From Novipirellula artificiosorum (GTDB taxonomy: Bacteria > Planctomycetota > Planctomycetia > Pirellulales > Pirellulaceae), in NCBI RefSeq assembly GCF_007860135.1, contig NZ_SJPV01000005.1:1-64000 (forward strand): DNA of 64,000 bases, written 5' to 3'. The first letter of the stretch is position 1; each line of letters starts with the position of its first letter. A model generated the notes under the pieces. That model was not told the origin of the DNA and did no database searches. It worked only from the letters and a program-made list of their open reading frames with translations. Positions 9,990-19,300 of this stretch are shown here, one piece after another. The translations under genes were made by a program, and so were the position numbers.

Positions 9990-10549
9990 TGCGATCCCCC
10001 CGGTGCATGGATTTCTGACGATCGAGGCTCAGCGGGAGCATACTTTTCAGCGTCCTCGATGCCGAGTTGTCGGAGGACGTCCCGCTCGGCGATTCGCATC
10101 TCCGCTCGCGAACAAGGATCTTGGTCCTCCATGCCGGTGATATGCAGCGTGCCGTGAACGACGTACAGCAGCAGCTCGTTTGCGAGGGGCCAGCCTGCCT
10201 CGGCCGCCGAACGCCGGGCCGTTTCGATGCTGACGACCAGTTCGCCTGCGATTTGAGGTGGATCAGCGAGGTAGCCGAAACTGATCACATCGGTTTCGTA
10301 ATCATGATCGAGGTGGCGACGATTGATTTCGCGGATCACCGAATCCTCGGTAATTCGAACGCCGATCTCGCCGCAACGATACTTTCGATGCGCAAGCGCA
10401 TGTTCAATCGCGGTGCGAAGTTTGACATCCCATTCCGCTTCCGACCATGGAGCAGGTAAAGGGTCATCCGCAAGGATTTCGATCAAAAGAGATTCCGCCG
10501 GTTGGCGATCCCCTTCGTTAGGCAGATTGTTGACCAGGGTATTTGACAC
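9986..10549 (-). CDS. ybeY: Endoribonuclease/16S rRNA maturation factor YbeY
   Basis: YbeY is a zinc-binding RNase needed for 16S rRNA 3-prime processing and ribosome quality control. The 187-residue protein has the conserved core ETDVISFGY and the metal motif HGTLHITGMED. His132 and His136 are present, but the third ligand, normally His in GYDH, aligns with Asp142. An N-terminal extension of about 30 residues precedes the usual family start. The gene overlaps the end of the upstream 7TM-HD gene by 32 bases if the ATG at 10549 is right, and overlaps the CorC-like gene by four bases downstream. That context (phoH, HD protein, ybeY, corC) is classic. Confidence 0.92.
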   Translation of the reverse strand: MSNTLVNNLPNEGDRQPAESLLIEILADDPLPAPWSEAEWDVKLRTAIEHALAHRKYRCGEIGVRITEDSVIREINRRHLDHDYETDVISFGYLADPPQIAGELVVSIETARRSAAEAGWPLANELLLYVVHGTLHITGMEDQDPCSRAEMRIAERDVLRQLGIEDAEKYAPAEPRSSEIHAPGGSQ

Positions 10550-12881
10550 GTGCGTGGTAGATCGCGGTTAAGGATTTGACAAGGCTGGCGCGGACGCGGT
10601 CGAGTTGGCGGAACGTCAGCCCGCATTCGTCGAATTGGCCATCCGCCATTTTCTTTTGGGCAATCGAATCAACAAGCCCTTGAATCCGCGAGGGTGTCGG
10701 GTCCACCAACGTCCGCGAGGCACTTTCGACGGTGTCCGCCAACATCATCACGGCGGCTTCGAGCGTTTGGGGTTTCGGCCCTGGATAACGAAAATCCTTG
10801 TCGCTAACCGATTCGCCGTTTGGGTTTTCTTCGCTTCGGCGCGCGGCTTCGCGATAGAAATACTCGACCAACGTGGTGCCGTGATGCTGCAAAATGAAAT
10901 CGACAATCGACTCCGGCAGATGGTGACTACGAGCCAAGTCGGCACCATCTTTGACATGCGCGATGATCACCAAGGTACTCATCGCGGGCTGCAGCGAATC
11001 GTGTTGGTTGATTCCGGCACTTTGGTTTTCGATAAAGTACTCGGGCTTAAACATTTTTCCGATGTCATGAAAATAGGCTCCGACGCGGACCAGCAGCCCA
11101 TTGGCACCAATGGCATCGGCAGCGGCTTCCGCGATCGACGCCACGTTGATCGAGTGGTTGTAGGTCCCCGGTGCTCGCTGTGCCAACCGTCGCAGCAGCG
11201 GATGGGAGGCGTCGCCCAGTTCCAGCAAACTCAAGTCGGTTTGCACACCAAATGCTTTTTCGACGAGCGGCAGCAATCCAGTCATCGCGGCGGCCGACAC
11301 CAAAATACAAACGCCCGCCCAAAGCGATTCTCGCCCCAGCCCAAACACAACCGTTTCAAATTCAGGACCGCTGTACATCCCTTCCAGGTCGCCGCTGAAA
11401 TCACTTGCCGAAAGCGTCTGCGCCGTAACCACGCCCACACCCACCACCGTCATCGTCGTGATCGCCGCCGAGACCGCGCCGACATACAACAAGTGGGTGC
11501 GGCTGCGAATACGGCCGAGCAACAAGATACAGCTCGTACTGGCCGCCAACAACATCACCATTTCCGAGATTCGGGCGCCAAGAAAAAGCGTCACGGTCAG
11601 ACACAGTGCTGCCATCAACAGCAACGCCAATTCCCGACCGTAGACGACAGCCATCACCGTGGACGCCAAAACCAGCGGAATCAACTCAATTCGCCATTCG
11701 TCTCTGGCGGCATAAAAACAAAGTGCGACCGTCGCGACAATCAAAAGCAGCATTTTTGCGAGCTTGACACGATCGAGCAGCAGTTCGCGATCCTCAACGA
11801 AGAAAACGTAGGATCCGCACAGCAAGTACAGCGCCGTAATCATGCCTGCGTAAGCGGCAAAACGTGCCAACTTGTCCCGCCAGCCCATCCGATTGGCGAA
11901 CTCGCTCTCCTCCATACGCAGCAGCGCAAGCTCTTTACCCGTGAGCGGTTTGCCGGCATCCGCCAATTTGGAATCGCCCGAATAGTAGGTTGTCATCACC
12001 GGTTCAACCCGAGCGGCTGCGGCCACACGCGCTCGTTCGCTCATTTCATCGTCGTAGACTAAGGTCTCGTATTTCGGTAGTTCGTTTATGATCCATTCGC
12101 TGATCATCCGTGCCACGACTTGATCCGGATCGTTGTCAAACCGTAAGCGAAAGTACTCGTGCAACAGGCTCTGCAAGTCGGTGCTTGCTTGAGCGATACG
12201 CACCTTGCTCGCTTCCACCGGCACGGCATCATCGGGTTGACCCGCGGGATAAACCAAGATGATCCGTTGATTGCCTTGGTCAGGCGTGTGTTGCATTGAC
12301 CGCAGCAAGCCATTTGCGTAAATCGGTTTCATCGCCATCGCGACCGCTTCGTCCACCTTGGTCAACTCGGGATCTGTCGACAAAATCGATTTCAGCAGGG
12401 CGAACCGATCCGTAGCCGTGTCACCTGGACCAGCGGTTTCATCGCCCTCATAGAATTGCGCGAAAGCGTTGTGTTCATCCTCGGTCATCTGGTCAAACGA
12501 CTGGGCCCCAAGTGCCAGGAACAGCTGGTCCTTCAAGATCGCTCGCAATTGATCGAGCGGTTTGGTCCGGTTCCGGTAAAGCACCGGTTCCTCACGTCGT
12601 TTTTGTCGGCGAACGGCATCGGTTTCCAGCTCATCCGGAACTTGAAACGTGACACGCGTGATCAAATCGCGGGGCAAGACGGAACCCTTGCGATAGGCAA
12701 ACGGTGGTCGCCAGGATTGGCAGAGCACCAACATCAACGCGGCCGCAAGGACCGCCATGCCCACTCGCAGCAAAAAGTCCGCCTTGTCGCCACGCTGCCA
12801 CCACTGGATGAACCGAGGCTTGGGGATACCAAGCGACTCGATGCGTTCTTGACGGGTTCGTTGTTTGGTTGTGCTACTCAT
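10518..12881 (-). CDS. 7TM-HD membrane protein, PgpH-like (HDIG domain)
   Basis: A 787-residue protein with an N-terminal membrane segment (about residues 34-52), a large extracytoplasmic 7TMR-HDED-type domain, a cluster of membrane helices (roughly residues 335-530) and a C-terminal HD domain with HDIGK (His605-Asp606) after GTYNHSINVASIAE. Relatives such as Listeria PgpH hydrolyse cyclic di-AMP, so this is a candidate c-di-AMP phosphodiesterase; the substrate here is inferred. I chose the ATG at 12881 (MSSTTKQ), which overlaps the phoH stop by eight bases. The longer open frame would run further into phoH. It sits between phoH and ybeY, the common bacterial arrangement. Confidence 0.9.
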   Translation of the reverse strand: MSSTTKQRTRQERIESLGIPKPRFIQWWQRGDKADFLLRVGMAVLAAALMLVLCQSWRPPFAYRKGSVLPRDLITRVTFQVPDELETDAVRRQKRREEPVLYRNRTKPLDQLRAILKDQLFLALGAQSFDQMTEDEHNAFAQFYEGDETAGPGDTATDRFALLKSILSTDPELTKVDEAVAMAMKPIYANGLLRSMQHTPDQGNQRIILVYPAGQPDDAVPVEASKVRIAQASTDLQSLLHEYFRLRFDNDPDQVVARMISEWIINELPKYETLVYDDEMSERARVAAAARVEPVMTTYYSGDSKLADAGKPLTGKELALLRMEESEFANRMGWRDKLARFAAYAGMITALYLLCGSYVFFVEDRELLLDRVKLAKMLLLIVATVALCFYAARDEWRIELIPLVLASTVMAVVYGRELALLLMAALCLTVTLFLGARISEMVMLLAASTSCILLLGRIRSRTHLLYVGAVSAAITTMTVVGVGVVTAQTLSASDFSGDLEGMYSGPEFETVVFGLGRESLWAGVCILVSAAAMTGLLPLVEKAFGVQTDLSLLELGDASHPLLRRLAQRAPGTYNHSINVASIAEAAADAIGANGLLVRVGAYFHDIGKMFKPEYFIENQSAGINQHDSLQPAMSTLVIIAHVKDGADLARSHHLPESIVDFILQHHGTTLVEYFYREAARRSEENPNGESVSDKDFRYPGPKPQTLEAAVMMLADTVESASRTLVDPTPSRIQGLVDSIAQKKMADGQFDECGLTFRQLDRVRASLVKSLTAIYHARVKYPGQQSA

Positions 12882-13827
12882 CGCTATGAGCATCGTACGC
12901 TTTGACGATCCGTTGGACCAACCGGTGCCGGACAATATCCGAGTCGCGGAGTGTAAGGGAGCCAATTCCGTCAATACTGCCAAGCCGTTGCATCGCATCG
13001 CGCAGCCCGCTGGTGATACCGCGAGGCAAGTCCTGTTGCGAAATATCGCCGCTGACCACCATTTTGCTGTTTTCGCCCATTCGAGTGAGGAACATCTTCA
13101 TCTGAGCCACCGTGGTATTCTGGGCCTCGTCCAGAATAATGAATGCGTCATTGAGCGTCCGGCCTCGCATGTAGGCAAGCGGAATCACCTCGATTACATC
13201 TTGCTCCATCAGCTCTCGAGATTGATCGTAGTCGATCATTTCCCCCAAAGCGTCCATCAACGGACGCAGGTACGGATTCAGTTTGGCACGTAAATCTCCC
13301 GGCAGGAACCCCAAACTTTCCCCGGCTTCGACCGCTGGGCGCACCAACACGATCTTGCGGACCAATCCGGCTCGGAGCGCTTCGACCGCCATCGCGACGG
13401 CCAAGTAGGTCTTACCACAACCGGCTGGGCCCGCCGCAAAGGTCAAATCGTGGCTGCGAATGGTATCGACATAGTGTGCCTGGCCTGGTGTTCGCGGCTT
13501 GATCCGACGACCAGCATGTTGGATGTCGATCTCGTCGCCTGAGATCCGAGGCAGCACACCTTCGATCACCGCTCCTTGCTCGGTCGCGGCGCCGTCGACG
13601 TCGTCGATGCTGAGCGTTCCCTTTTTTCGCGAGATTTGACGCATCTTTTCCAAGGTTCGGGTCGCTTGCTGAACGCGATCCCCATCACCGGCAATCCGGA
13701 TTTGTCCATCACGCTGGGTAATGCTGACATCAAACAACCGCCGCAGCTTGCGAATGTGCTGGTCGCGCGGCCCGAAAAGAGTGAGAACCTCTTCCGAGTT
13801 GGTGATCGCTAAAGTCGCTTCGGTCAT
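12874..13827 (-). CDS. phoH: PhoH-like ATPase (YbeZ family)
   Basis: A 317-residue cytoplasmic P-loop protein. It has a KH-like N-terminal domain (about residues 15-70), then Walker A in AAGPAGCGKTYLA, the VLVRPAVEAGESLGFLPGD segment, Walker B in FIILDEAQNTT and a sensor-like VVSGDISQQDLPRG. In YbeZ proteins this goes with ATP-dependent RNA handling together with YbeY, an RNase. The gene is followed directly by the 7TM-HD and ybeY genes. It is separated from cdsA upstream by 120 bases, so it may have its own promoter as well. Confidence 0.94.
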   Translation of the reverse strand: MTEATLAITNSEEVLTLFGPRDQHIRKLRRLFDVSITQRDGQIRIAGDGDRVQQATRTLEKMRQISRKKGTLSIDDVDGAATEQGAVIEGVLPRISGDEIDIQHAGRRIKPRTPGQAHYVDTIRSHDLTFAAGPAGCGKTYLAVAMAVEALRAGLVRKIVLVRPAVEAGESLGFLPGDLRAKLNPYLRPLMDALGEMIDYDQSRELMEQDVIEVIPLAYMRGRTLNDAFIILDEAQNTTVAQMKMFLTRMGENSKMVVSGDISQQDLPRGITSGLRDAMQRLGSIDGIGSLTLRDSDIVRHRLVQRIVKAYDAHSDE

Positions 13828-13947
13828 TCAAATGCCTGAAAAATAATCTTCCGGGTCGGGCCGAGACGCATCGCGGGTGCAAAACGAATCAACTCACCTT
13901 GTACTACGTATTACATTCCAAACCGGAAGAAATACAAAATGATTTTG

Positions 13948-14895
13948 TTAAACAATAGGTCCAGCGACCCCTGCGGAAAAGCACAGAAACGCTGGCATGA
14001 TCGCTGCGATCAGCGAATCGGTCACATCCCACACGCCACCAAGACCAGGCAACAATTGTCCACTGTCTTTCGCGTCCGCATCGCGTTTCACTAAGGATTC
14101 CGCTAAATCGCCAAGCATACCGGACACTGCCAAAACAGGCCCCAATACGATGGCCCCCCCAAGGTGGTGCAAAAACGACAAATCGGCACCGACAAATCCG
14201 AACGCAGGAAAAAGCCAACGCAAACATACGAACGCAACGATCGTGCTGGTCGCAATTCCTCCGATCGCACCCTCAATCGTCTTTCCTGGACTGAGCCGCG
14301 GAATCAATTTGTGGCGTCCGAGGGCTCGGCCCACAAAATAGGCGCCTGCATCGGATGACTTGGTCACCGCCAAGGTGGTCAAAATCGCTGCCAATCCCCA
14401 GTTTCCGCTTCCCATCATTCGCAGCGAAACCAGCAGCGCCATGGGCACGGCGACGTAACTGGACACAAACACCGAGGAGCAGGTGCGGCCAATTGCATGA
14501 CTTTTGGTCGATTTTTGATCGTCCCCGCCGTACACCCACATTTCATGGCCCATCGCCAGCATCACAGCAGCCACCACGCCGAAAACAATCCATCCCAACT
14601 GCCCGATCTCGCAATCGACCGGATAGACCTGCCCAAAGATCGGCCAAAGCATCGGAACACAGGCGGAAAGGGTTACCGTTGCCGTGCCGGCGATCGCCAC
14701 GAACGGCGAAATTGGCCGTCCGCTTTGCTGGATCAGCCCCGCCAAATCCCAGGCGGTGCCAAGTGAGAAGAACACCAAAACCGGCAGCAGCCACAGTCCT
14801 TCGGCACCCGTCATCCCATGGGTCGCGTCCATGTAGACCAGCGTGCAGATCACAACGATCAAGAGGGCAGATGTTTTCAGTCGATCAATCAGCAC
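13948..14895 (-). CDS. cdsA: Phosphatidate cytidylyltransferase
   Basis: A membrane enzyme making CDP-diacylglycerol from phosphatidate and CTP, the branch point of phospholipid synthesis. The 315-residue product has about eight hydrophobic helices. It carries the family segments KSSDAGAYFVGRALGRHKL and SPGKTIEGAIGG and a C-terminal signature, SLVKRDADAKDSG followed by LLPGLGGVWDVTDSL. In that signature the usual PGHGG-x-DR-x-D reads PGLGG-x-DVTD, so the His and Arg positions differ from the textbook pattern. It follows uppS by 53 bases, as in many bacteria; the usual next genes dxr and rseP are not here. Confidence 0.9.
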   Translation of the reverse strand: MLIDRLKTSALLIVVICTLVYMDATHGMTGAEGLWLLPVLVFFSLGTAWDLAGLIQQSGRPISPFVAIAGTATVTLSACVPMLWPIFGQVYPVDCEIGQLGWIVFGVVAAVMLAMGHEMWVYGGDDQKSTKSHAIGRTCSSVFVSSYVAVPMALLVSLRMMGSGNWGLAAILTTLAVTKSSDAGAYFVGRALGRHKLIPRLSPGKTIEGAIGGIATSTIVAFVCLRWLFPAFGFVGADLSFLHHLGGAIVLGPVLAVSGMLGDLAESLVKRDADAKDSGQLLPGLGGVWDVTDSLIAAIMPAFLCFSAGVAGPIV

Positions 14896-14948
14896 GCAGT
14901 GGTTCTCCGAAGTCGGGCTCGCGGGTGGCCGTCGGCTTGTCGCCGGAC

Positions 14949-15710
14949 CTACTCATTCACACTCAAACCGCCAAACCGACGTTGACGTGTTGAGAAATCG
15001 CCGATCGCACTGAGAAAGTGCTCTCGCGTGAACTCGGGCCAACACGTTTCGGTCACCCAAAGTTCGGCGTAACTGAGTTGCCACAATAAGAAATTACTCA
15101 CTCGCATGTCACCGCCCGTGCGGATCATCAAATCGACTTCGGGCAACCCAACGGTATAGAGCCTGCTGGCCACCAATTCTTCGTCGATGTCCTCTTCGTG
15201 GAGGGAACCTTCTGCGACCTCGCGGGCCAATTCGCGAACCGCATGGGTGATTTCGTCACGGCCGCCATAATCGATCGCTAAGACCAGCTCCGTTCCTGGG
15301 TTGCTGTCGGACATCGCCAGCGTCTTGTTCATTTCTACGATCACGTTTTCCGGCAAGCGGTCACGGCGGCCAATCACCTTCAATCGCAATCCTTGGTCCA
15401 TGATCGTGCGCCTCTCCTCGACCAAATACTGCTCGAGCAAGTGCATCAAGAAATCAAGTTCCGCACGAGGACGTTTCCAGTTCTCGCTCGACAAACAGTA
15501 CAGCGTCACCGCTGCAATGTTCAGTTTTGTTGCGGTTTCGCTAACCATTCGCACGGTGCCGACGCCGCGTCGATGCCCTTCGATTCGCGGTAGACCACGG
15601 GATTCGGCCCAACGACCGTTGCCGTCCATGATGATCGCGATATGTCGAGGCTGGTTCGCAACCGGTTGGGTGACGCCCTGTCGCTCAGCAGCGTGAACAG
15701 ATTCTGTCAT
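14949..15710 (-). CDS. uppS: Isoprenyl (di-trans,poly-cis-undecaprenyl) diphosphate synthase
   Basis: Cis-prenyltransferase that extends farnesyl diphosphate to the undecaprenyl carrier used for wall and glycan synthesis. The 253-residue protein contains HIAIIMDGNGRWA with catalytic Asp29, then GHRRGV, LYCLSSENWKRP, and DLMIRTGGDMRVSNFLLWQ, all diagnostic. The ATG at 15710 gives an N-terminal extension of about 20 residues before the core. It lies nine bases after the purA stop and 53 bases before cdsA, so purA-uppS-cdsA appears to be one transcript. Confidence 0.96.
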   Translation of the reverse strand: MTESVHAAERQGVTQPVANQPRHIAIIMDGNGRWAESRGLPRIEGHRRGVGTVRMVSETATKLNIAAVTLYCLSSENWKRPRAELDFLMHLLEQYLVEERRTIMDQGLRLKVIGRRDRLPENVIVEMNKTLAMSDSNPGTELVLAIDYGGRDEITHAVRELAREVAEGSLHEEDIDEELVASRLYTVGLPEVDLMIRTGGDMRVSNFLLWQLSYAELWVTETCWPEFTREHFLSAIGDFSTRQRRFGGLSVNE

Positions 15711-15719
15711 CGAAGCTTT

Positions 15720-17060
15720 CTAAACGGATTGCAATTCCAGTACAGATGCTGCATCGGTGAAGATCGTTTGTGCACGATCGGGACCAACCGACAAAACGCC
15801 AACAGGGACACCGACAAGTTCTTCAATGCGGCGAACATAGGCGAGTGCACCAGCGGGGAACTGGTCCATGCTGCGAACATGGTCGACGGGTTCTTTCCAA
15901 CCAGGAATCGTTTCGTAAATAGGCTTGCAACGGCGCAGCTCATCCGCGTGACCCGGGAACCGCTCGATCCGTTTACCATCAAGCTCGTAAGCAACACAGA
16001 CCTTCAATTCATCCAAGTGCGCCAGCACGTCCATCATCATCAGCGCCAATCGGGTCACCCCGCTAAGCCGCGACGTGTAACGAACCGCAACGGCATCAAA
16101 CCAACCGCATCGACGTGGCCGCCCCGTGGTGGTGCCATATTCATTGCCAAGTTCACGAATGCGATCCCCCGTTGCATCGCTGAGCTCGGTCACAAAAGGT
16201 CCCCCGCCGACTCGCGTGCTGTACGCTTTGCAAACACCAAGCACCGTGTTGATCCATTTTGGAGGAACACCCGCACCAGCACAAACGCCCACACCGCTGC
16301 TGTTGCTGCTGGTGACGAACGGGTAGGTGCCGTGGTCGATATCCAAGAGTGCACCTTGAGCCCCTTCAAACAACAGCCGTTTGTTCGCCTCCGCTGCATC
16401 GAGAAGTAAATCCGTTGTGTCGCCGATCATCCCTTGCAAACGCTCGGCCCACGAGGCGGCCAAGGGGACGACCACATCCGGTGCGATCTTTTGCAGTTCG
16501 TCGTCGGATGCGCCAAGATTCTTCAGCAAGTTGATTTTCTGCTCGGCAACCGTACGAATCCGATCGTCGCGATGCGATTGGACCAAGTCGGTCATGCGAA
16601 TCGCATGCGTCCGCCCCACTTTGTCGCGATAGCACGGCCCGATGCCACGGTTGGTGGTTCCGATCGATTCGCCCCGCACCTCGGTCGCGTTGATTTGCCG
16701 ATCTTCGGCCATGTGCCATGGCATCACCAAGTGAGCCCGCTCGCTGATCAGCAGGTTTTTCGAACAATCGATCCCACGAGGCGCTAGGGCATCCATTTCA
16801 TCAAGCATTGTGGACGGATTGATGACGACGCCAGGGGTGATCAGATTCTGCACTTGTGGGTGCAGAATACCACTAGGGATGTGGTGCAATTTATAGGTCT
16901 GGTCGCCTGCGACGACCGTATGACCGGCATTCGCGCCCCCCTGATAACGAACGACGATGTCAAACTGGGGCGCCAGCAAGTCGACTAACTTGCCTTTCGC
17001 TTCGTCGCCCCACTGCAGACCAATGACACAAGTACCCGACACCAAACGAACTCCCGACAA
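15720..17060 (-). CDS. purA: Adenylosuccinate synthetase
   Basis: Catalyses GTP-dependent conversion of IMP and aspartate to adenylosuccinate in AMP synthesis. The 446-residue product has the N-terminal GLQWGDEAKGK loop with Asp19, catalytic His47 in GGANAGHTV, the NIRGIGP-like segment TNRGIGPCYRDK, and FEGAQGALLDIDHGTYPFVTSS (shown here only as the 5-prime core GAQGALLDIDHGTYPF). The GTG at codon 7 is an alternative start close to the family norm. It is the first gene of the long minus-strand row, so the 486-base region before it should hold the main promoter. Confidence 0.96.
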   Translation of the reverse strand: MSGVRLVSGTCVIGLQWGDEAKGKLVDLLAPQFDIVVRYQGGANAGHTVVAGDQTYKLHHIPSGILHPQVQNLITPGVVINPSTMLDEMDALAPRGIDCSKNLLISERAHLVMPWHMAEDRQINATEVRGESIGTTNRGIGPCYRDKVGRTHAIRMTDLVQSHRDDRIRTVAEQKINLLKNLGASDDELQKIAPDVVVPLAASWAERLQGMIGDTTDLLLDAAEANKRLLFEGAQGALLDIDHGTYPFVTSSNSSGVGVCAGAGVPPKWINTVLGVCKAYSTRVGGGPFVTELSDATGDRIRELGNEYGTTTGRPRRCGWFDAVAVRYTSRLSGVTRLALMMMDVLAHLDELKVCVAYELDGKRIERFPGHADELRRCKPIYETIPGWKEPVDHVRSMDQFPAGALAYVRRIEELVGVPVGVLSVGPDRAQTIFTDAASVLELQSV

Positions 17061-17546
17061 TTATGGGGGGCTGAAAATGCTGCGGGAGAAGCCCCACGGC
17101 GCAAACCGAAAAGCGTAAGCCGCAGTACGGATGCTGGCAAGAGGCGGGAGGAATCGGCCGGGGAGGCAATCATGGCTGAGGGCGTTGAAAAGCCAGTCCT
17201 CGCCCACGCGACGGCTCTACTCAAAATCTTGTGCCAATTATAGGAACGGAGTCGGTTTGGAAGCGGGCTGAATGGCCAGCGGGCCGGAAAACACCGAAGG
17301 CTGACCGCTGACCGCTGACGGCTGACCGCGACTTCCAAATGTCTGCTTGCGCGTCTCCGGCCGACCCGAAAATCCTCGCAACCGTTTCAACCGCTCAATG
17401 CCGCACCGAAAAGGTTTCCATTTCTTCAAAGTTGACTGCAGAAACGTTGACCTTTCCGCTCCTGAAACGTCCACTTGCACGTGAAGACCTGCGCGCAATG
17501 ACGTGATTGCGCGACTCGGCACATTGTACTTGTACGGGATTGATGG
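17061..17546. other. Intergenic region between divergent purA and a secreted-protein gene
   Basis: No supported gene. It should contain promoters for purA (leftward) and the 17547 gene (rightward). A plausible rightward pair is TTGCGC near 17506 with a TTGTACTTG-like element about 17 bases on, but this is weak. The region also has four tandem heptamers at 17303-17330, listed separately. Confidence 0.5.
17303..17330. repeat. Four tandem 7-bp repeats (CTGACCG)
   Basis: CTGACCG occurs at 17303, 17310 and 17324, with a one-base variant CTGACGG at 17317, all head to tail. Short tandem heptamers of this kind are prone to slippage. No coding frame covers them. Confidence 0.85.
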
Positions 17547-19166
17547 ATGTCGACACGACGCCACCTATTTGCTGCGATCGCGCTTGCTGCGACCCAGTTC
17601 ATCGCCACCGACGCTTCGGCATGCTGTTTAACCGATTGGCTGTTCGGACGCACTCCGGTCTATGTCGCTGGTTACACCCCCGCGCCCGCTACGGTTTGCT
17701 CCGCGGATGGTTGCACGACGATGCCTTACGCGGCCGGCTATGCCCCCGTGGTCTCGGCACCCTATGTTGCCGGTTACCCTTCGGCGGTGCCGCTCGCTCC
17801 GCCCGTGACATCGCAGTATCAAGTCAGCGGCGTCTACCAGGCCCAGCGGCCTGCTTATTACCAAAATCCATCGGTCTATACGGGGCTTCCGGTCGCGACA
17901 TCGCCAAGCGTTCAAACGTCTTATCGTCTGCCGATCACCAATTCGGCGACACCCTTTTCGGGCGTTTTCCCAACGACGGCGAATACGGTTCCTCTTACTC
18001 AAACCTATCGTGGCGCCGCGCCAACGGCATCGTTTTACAACGGCGGAAACGCCTATCCCACTCAATCGTACGACAACAGCTACTCGGCGGGCTATGCCGG
18101 GACAGCCGTGCCCATTGGAACACCGATGACAGCGGTCCCTGCAACCGCGGGCCCTCCGCTGTATCCCGTGAACTCACAACCGGCTTCCGGCGGCTTGTCG
18201 CGGTTCTTCGGTTCCCTGTTCGGAACGAACTACCAGACCTCTTATTACAGTGCACCCGTCACCTATTATCGCCCCGTGACCTCTGTGGATCCGATTACAG
18301 GTGCGACCGTGACGACTCAGCAAGGCTGCTCGTCCTACGAACAGCAACTCCAACGGACTCCGTACGCATCGCTTGGTAACACGCCGCCGACAACCGTATT
18401 GCCACCTTCGTTAGGGTACGGTGGAACCAGCTACGGGGCCGTGGGACAAGCAGGTGCATTGGGATCGCCATACGATCGATCGGTGGTTCCGATTCCAGCG
18501 ACGGGCAGCACCCCGTCGGCCTATGGTCCAAGTACGGGCTACACGCCGCAGAATAACACGCCGCAGAATAACACGCCGCTGATGGGGACGCCTTCAACCA
18601 CCCCCAGCGACGCGGCACCGATGAGTCAGCCGCAACTCAATTCCGCGACGACGCCCTACGGATCGGCTTATCCCTATTCGGCCTCACCCAGCGCTGCCCC
18701 ACGGAGCACAAGCCCACCGAGTGTAGCTCCGCCGAGCATGACCCCGCCCAGCATGACACCACCGCCCTCGGCGTGGCAGCTTCAAAACCCAGCCGATTCG
18801 AATGCCTTTGGGTCATCATCCGCTGCGTCAGACCAGATGATTTCCTCAACGACCTCCAGCAGTGATCCGTCGCAACCTCAATCGAACGTTCGGCCGATTG
18901 AAGCACCTCCGAGCTACCAGTCACCGTTCAGCCGCCCGACGTTGCAGTTCGAACCGAGCACCGACTACAAGGGCTCTTCACCGGTTGCGCCAGCACTGCC
19001 ACCCAGCAGCGATTACGAAATCAATGCATCGAGCCGCGATTCCTACACCAACGGTATCCCCGTTCGTGAAGCCGGACTGATCCGTCAGCAGTCGTACCGG
19101 CAACCGCTTGGCCAGCCAAAACGAAACGCGGCCCGCGAAACAGGTTGGTATTCGCTGAATCCTTAA
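17547..19166 (+). CDS. Secreted Pro/Ser/Thr/Tyr-rich low-complexity protein
   Basis: A 539-residue protein with a signal peptide (hydrophobic stretch about residues 6-24, likely cleaved near DASA) followed at once by CCLTDWLFGR. The mature chain is dominated by Pro, Ser, Thr, Tyr, Gly and Ala. Repeats include VAGY near the N-terminus, a tandem 15-bp unit giving TPQNN twice (about 18542-18571), and PPSMTPPSMTPPP around 18728-18765. No enzymatic domain is visible, so it is probably a secreted or surface-structural protein. Such Tyr/Pro-rich proteins are common in planctomycetes, but the role is unknown. It is monocistronic and ends 19 bases before a palindromic repeat. Confidence 0.85.
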   Translation: MSTRRHLFAAIALAATQFIATDASACCLTDWLFGRTPVYVAGYTPAPATVCSADGCTTMPYAAGYAPVVSAPYVAGYPSAVPLAPPVTSQYQVSGVYQAQRPAYYQNPSVYTGLPVATSPSVQTSYRLPITNSATPFSGVFPTTANTVPLTQTYRGAAPTASFYNGGNAYPTQSYDNSYSAGYAGTAVPIGTPMTAVPATAGPPLYPVNSQPASGGLSRFFGSLFGTNYQTSYYSAPVTYYRPVTSVDPITGATVTTQQGCSSYEQQLQRTPYASLGNTPPTTVLPPSLGYGGTSYGAVGQAGALGSPYDRSVVPIPATGSTPSAYGPSTGYTPQNNTPQNNTPLMGTPSTTPSDAAPMSQPQLNSATTPYGSAYPYSASPSAAPRSTSPPSVAPPSMTPPSMTPPPSAWQLQNPADSNAFGSSSAASDQMISSTTSSSDPSQPQSNVRPIEAPPSYQSPFSRPTLQFEPSTDYKGSSPVAPALPPSSDYEINASSRDSYTNGIPVREAGLIRQQSYRQPLGQPKRNAARETGWYSLNP

Positions 19167-19184
19167 GGATCAAGCGGAAAATCA

Positions 19185-19240
19185 GTGGCACGGGCTTCCA
19201 GCCTGTGATGGGCAAAACACAGGCTGGCAGCCTGTGCCAC
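19185..19240. repeat. Inverted repeat (23-bp arms)
   Basis: Left arm 19185-19207 and right arm 19218-19240 match at 21 of 23 positions, with a 10-base loop. The core reads GGCTTCCAGCCTGTG against CACAGGCTGGCAGCC. No T-tract follows it on the plus strand. It could end transcription between the convergent 17547 and ABC permease genes, but the composition looks more like a dispersed palindromic (REP-like) repeat. Confidence 0.75.
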
Positions 19241-19300
19241 ATTGCAAATCCGAACTTGTTTTCGCTCGATCCTAAGACGGCATGCCTGGTGGCGGACCCG

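Noticed and set aside
10605..12062. 485-codon plus-strand open frame opposite the 7TM-HD gene
   Set aside because: The translation is His/Arg/Gln-rich with no hydrophobic core, typical of the complement of a GC-rich membrane-protein gene.
17061..17546. Possible tRNA or small RNA in the purA upstream gap
   Set aside because: No cloverleaf pairing or T-loop consensus (GTTCRA) is in place; only the heptamer repeat stands out.
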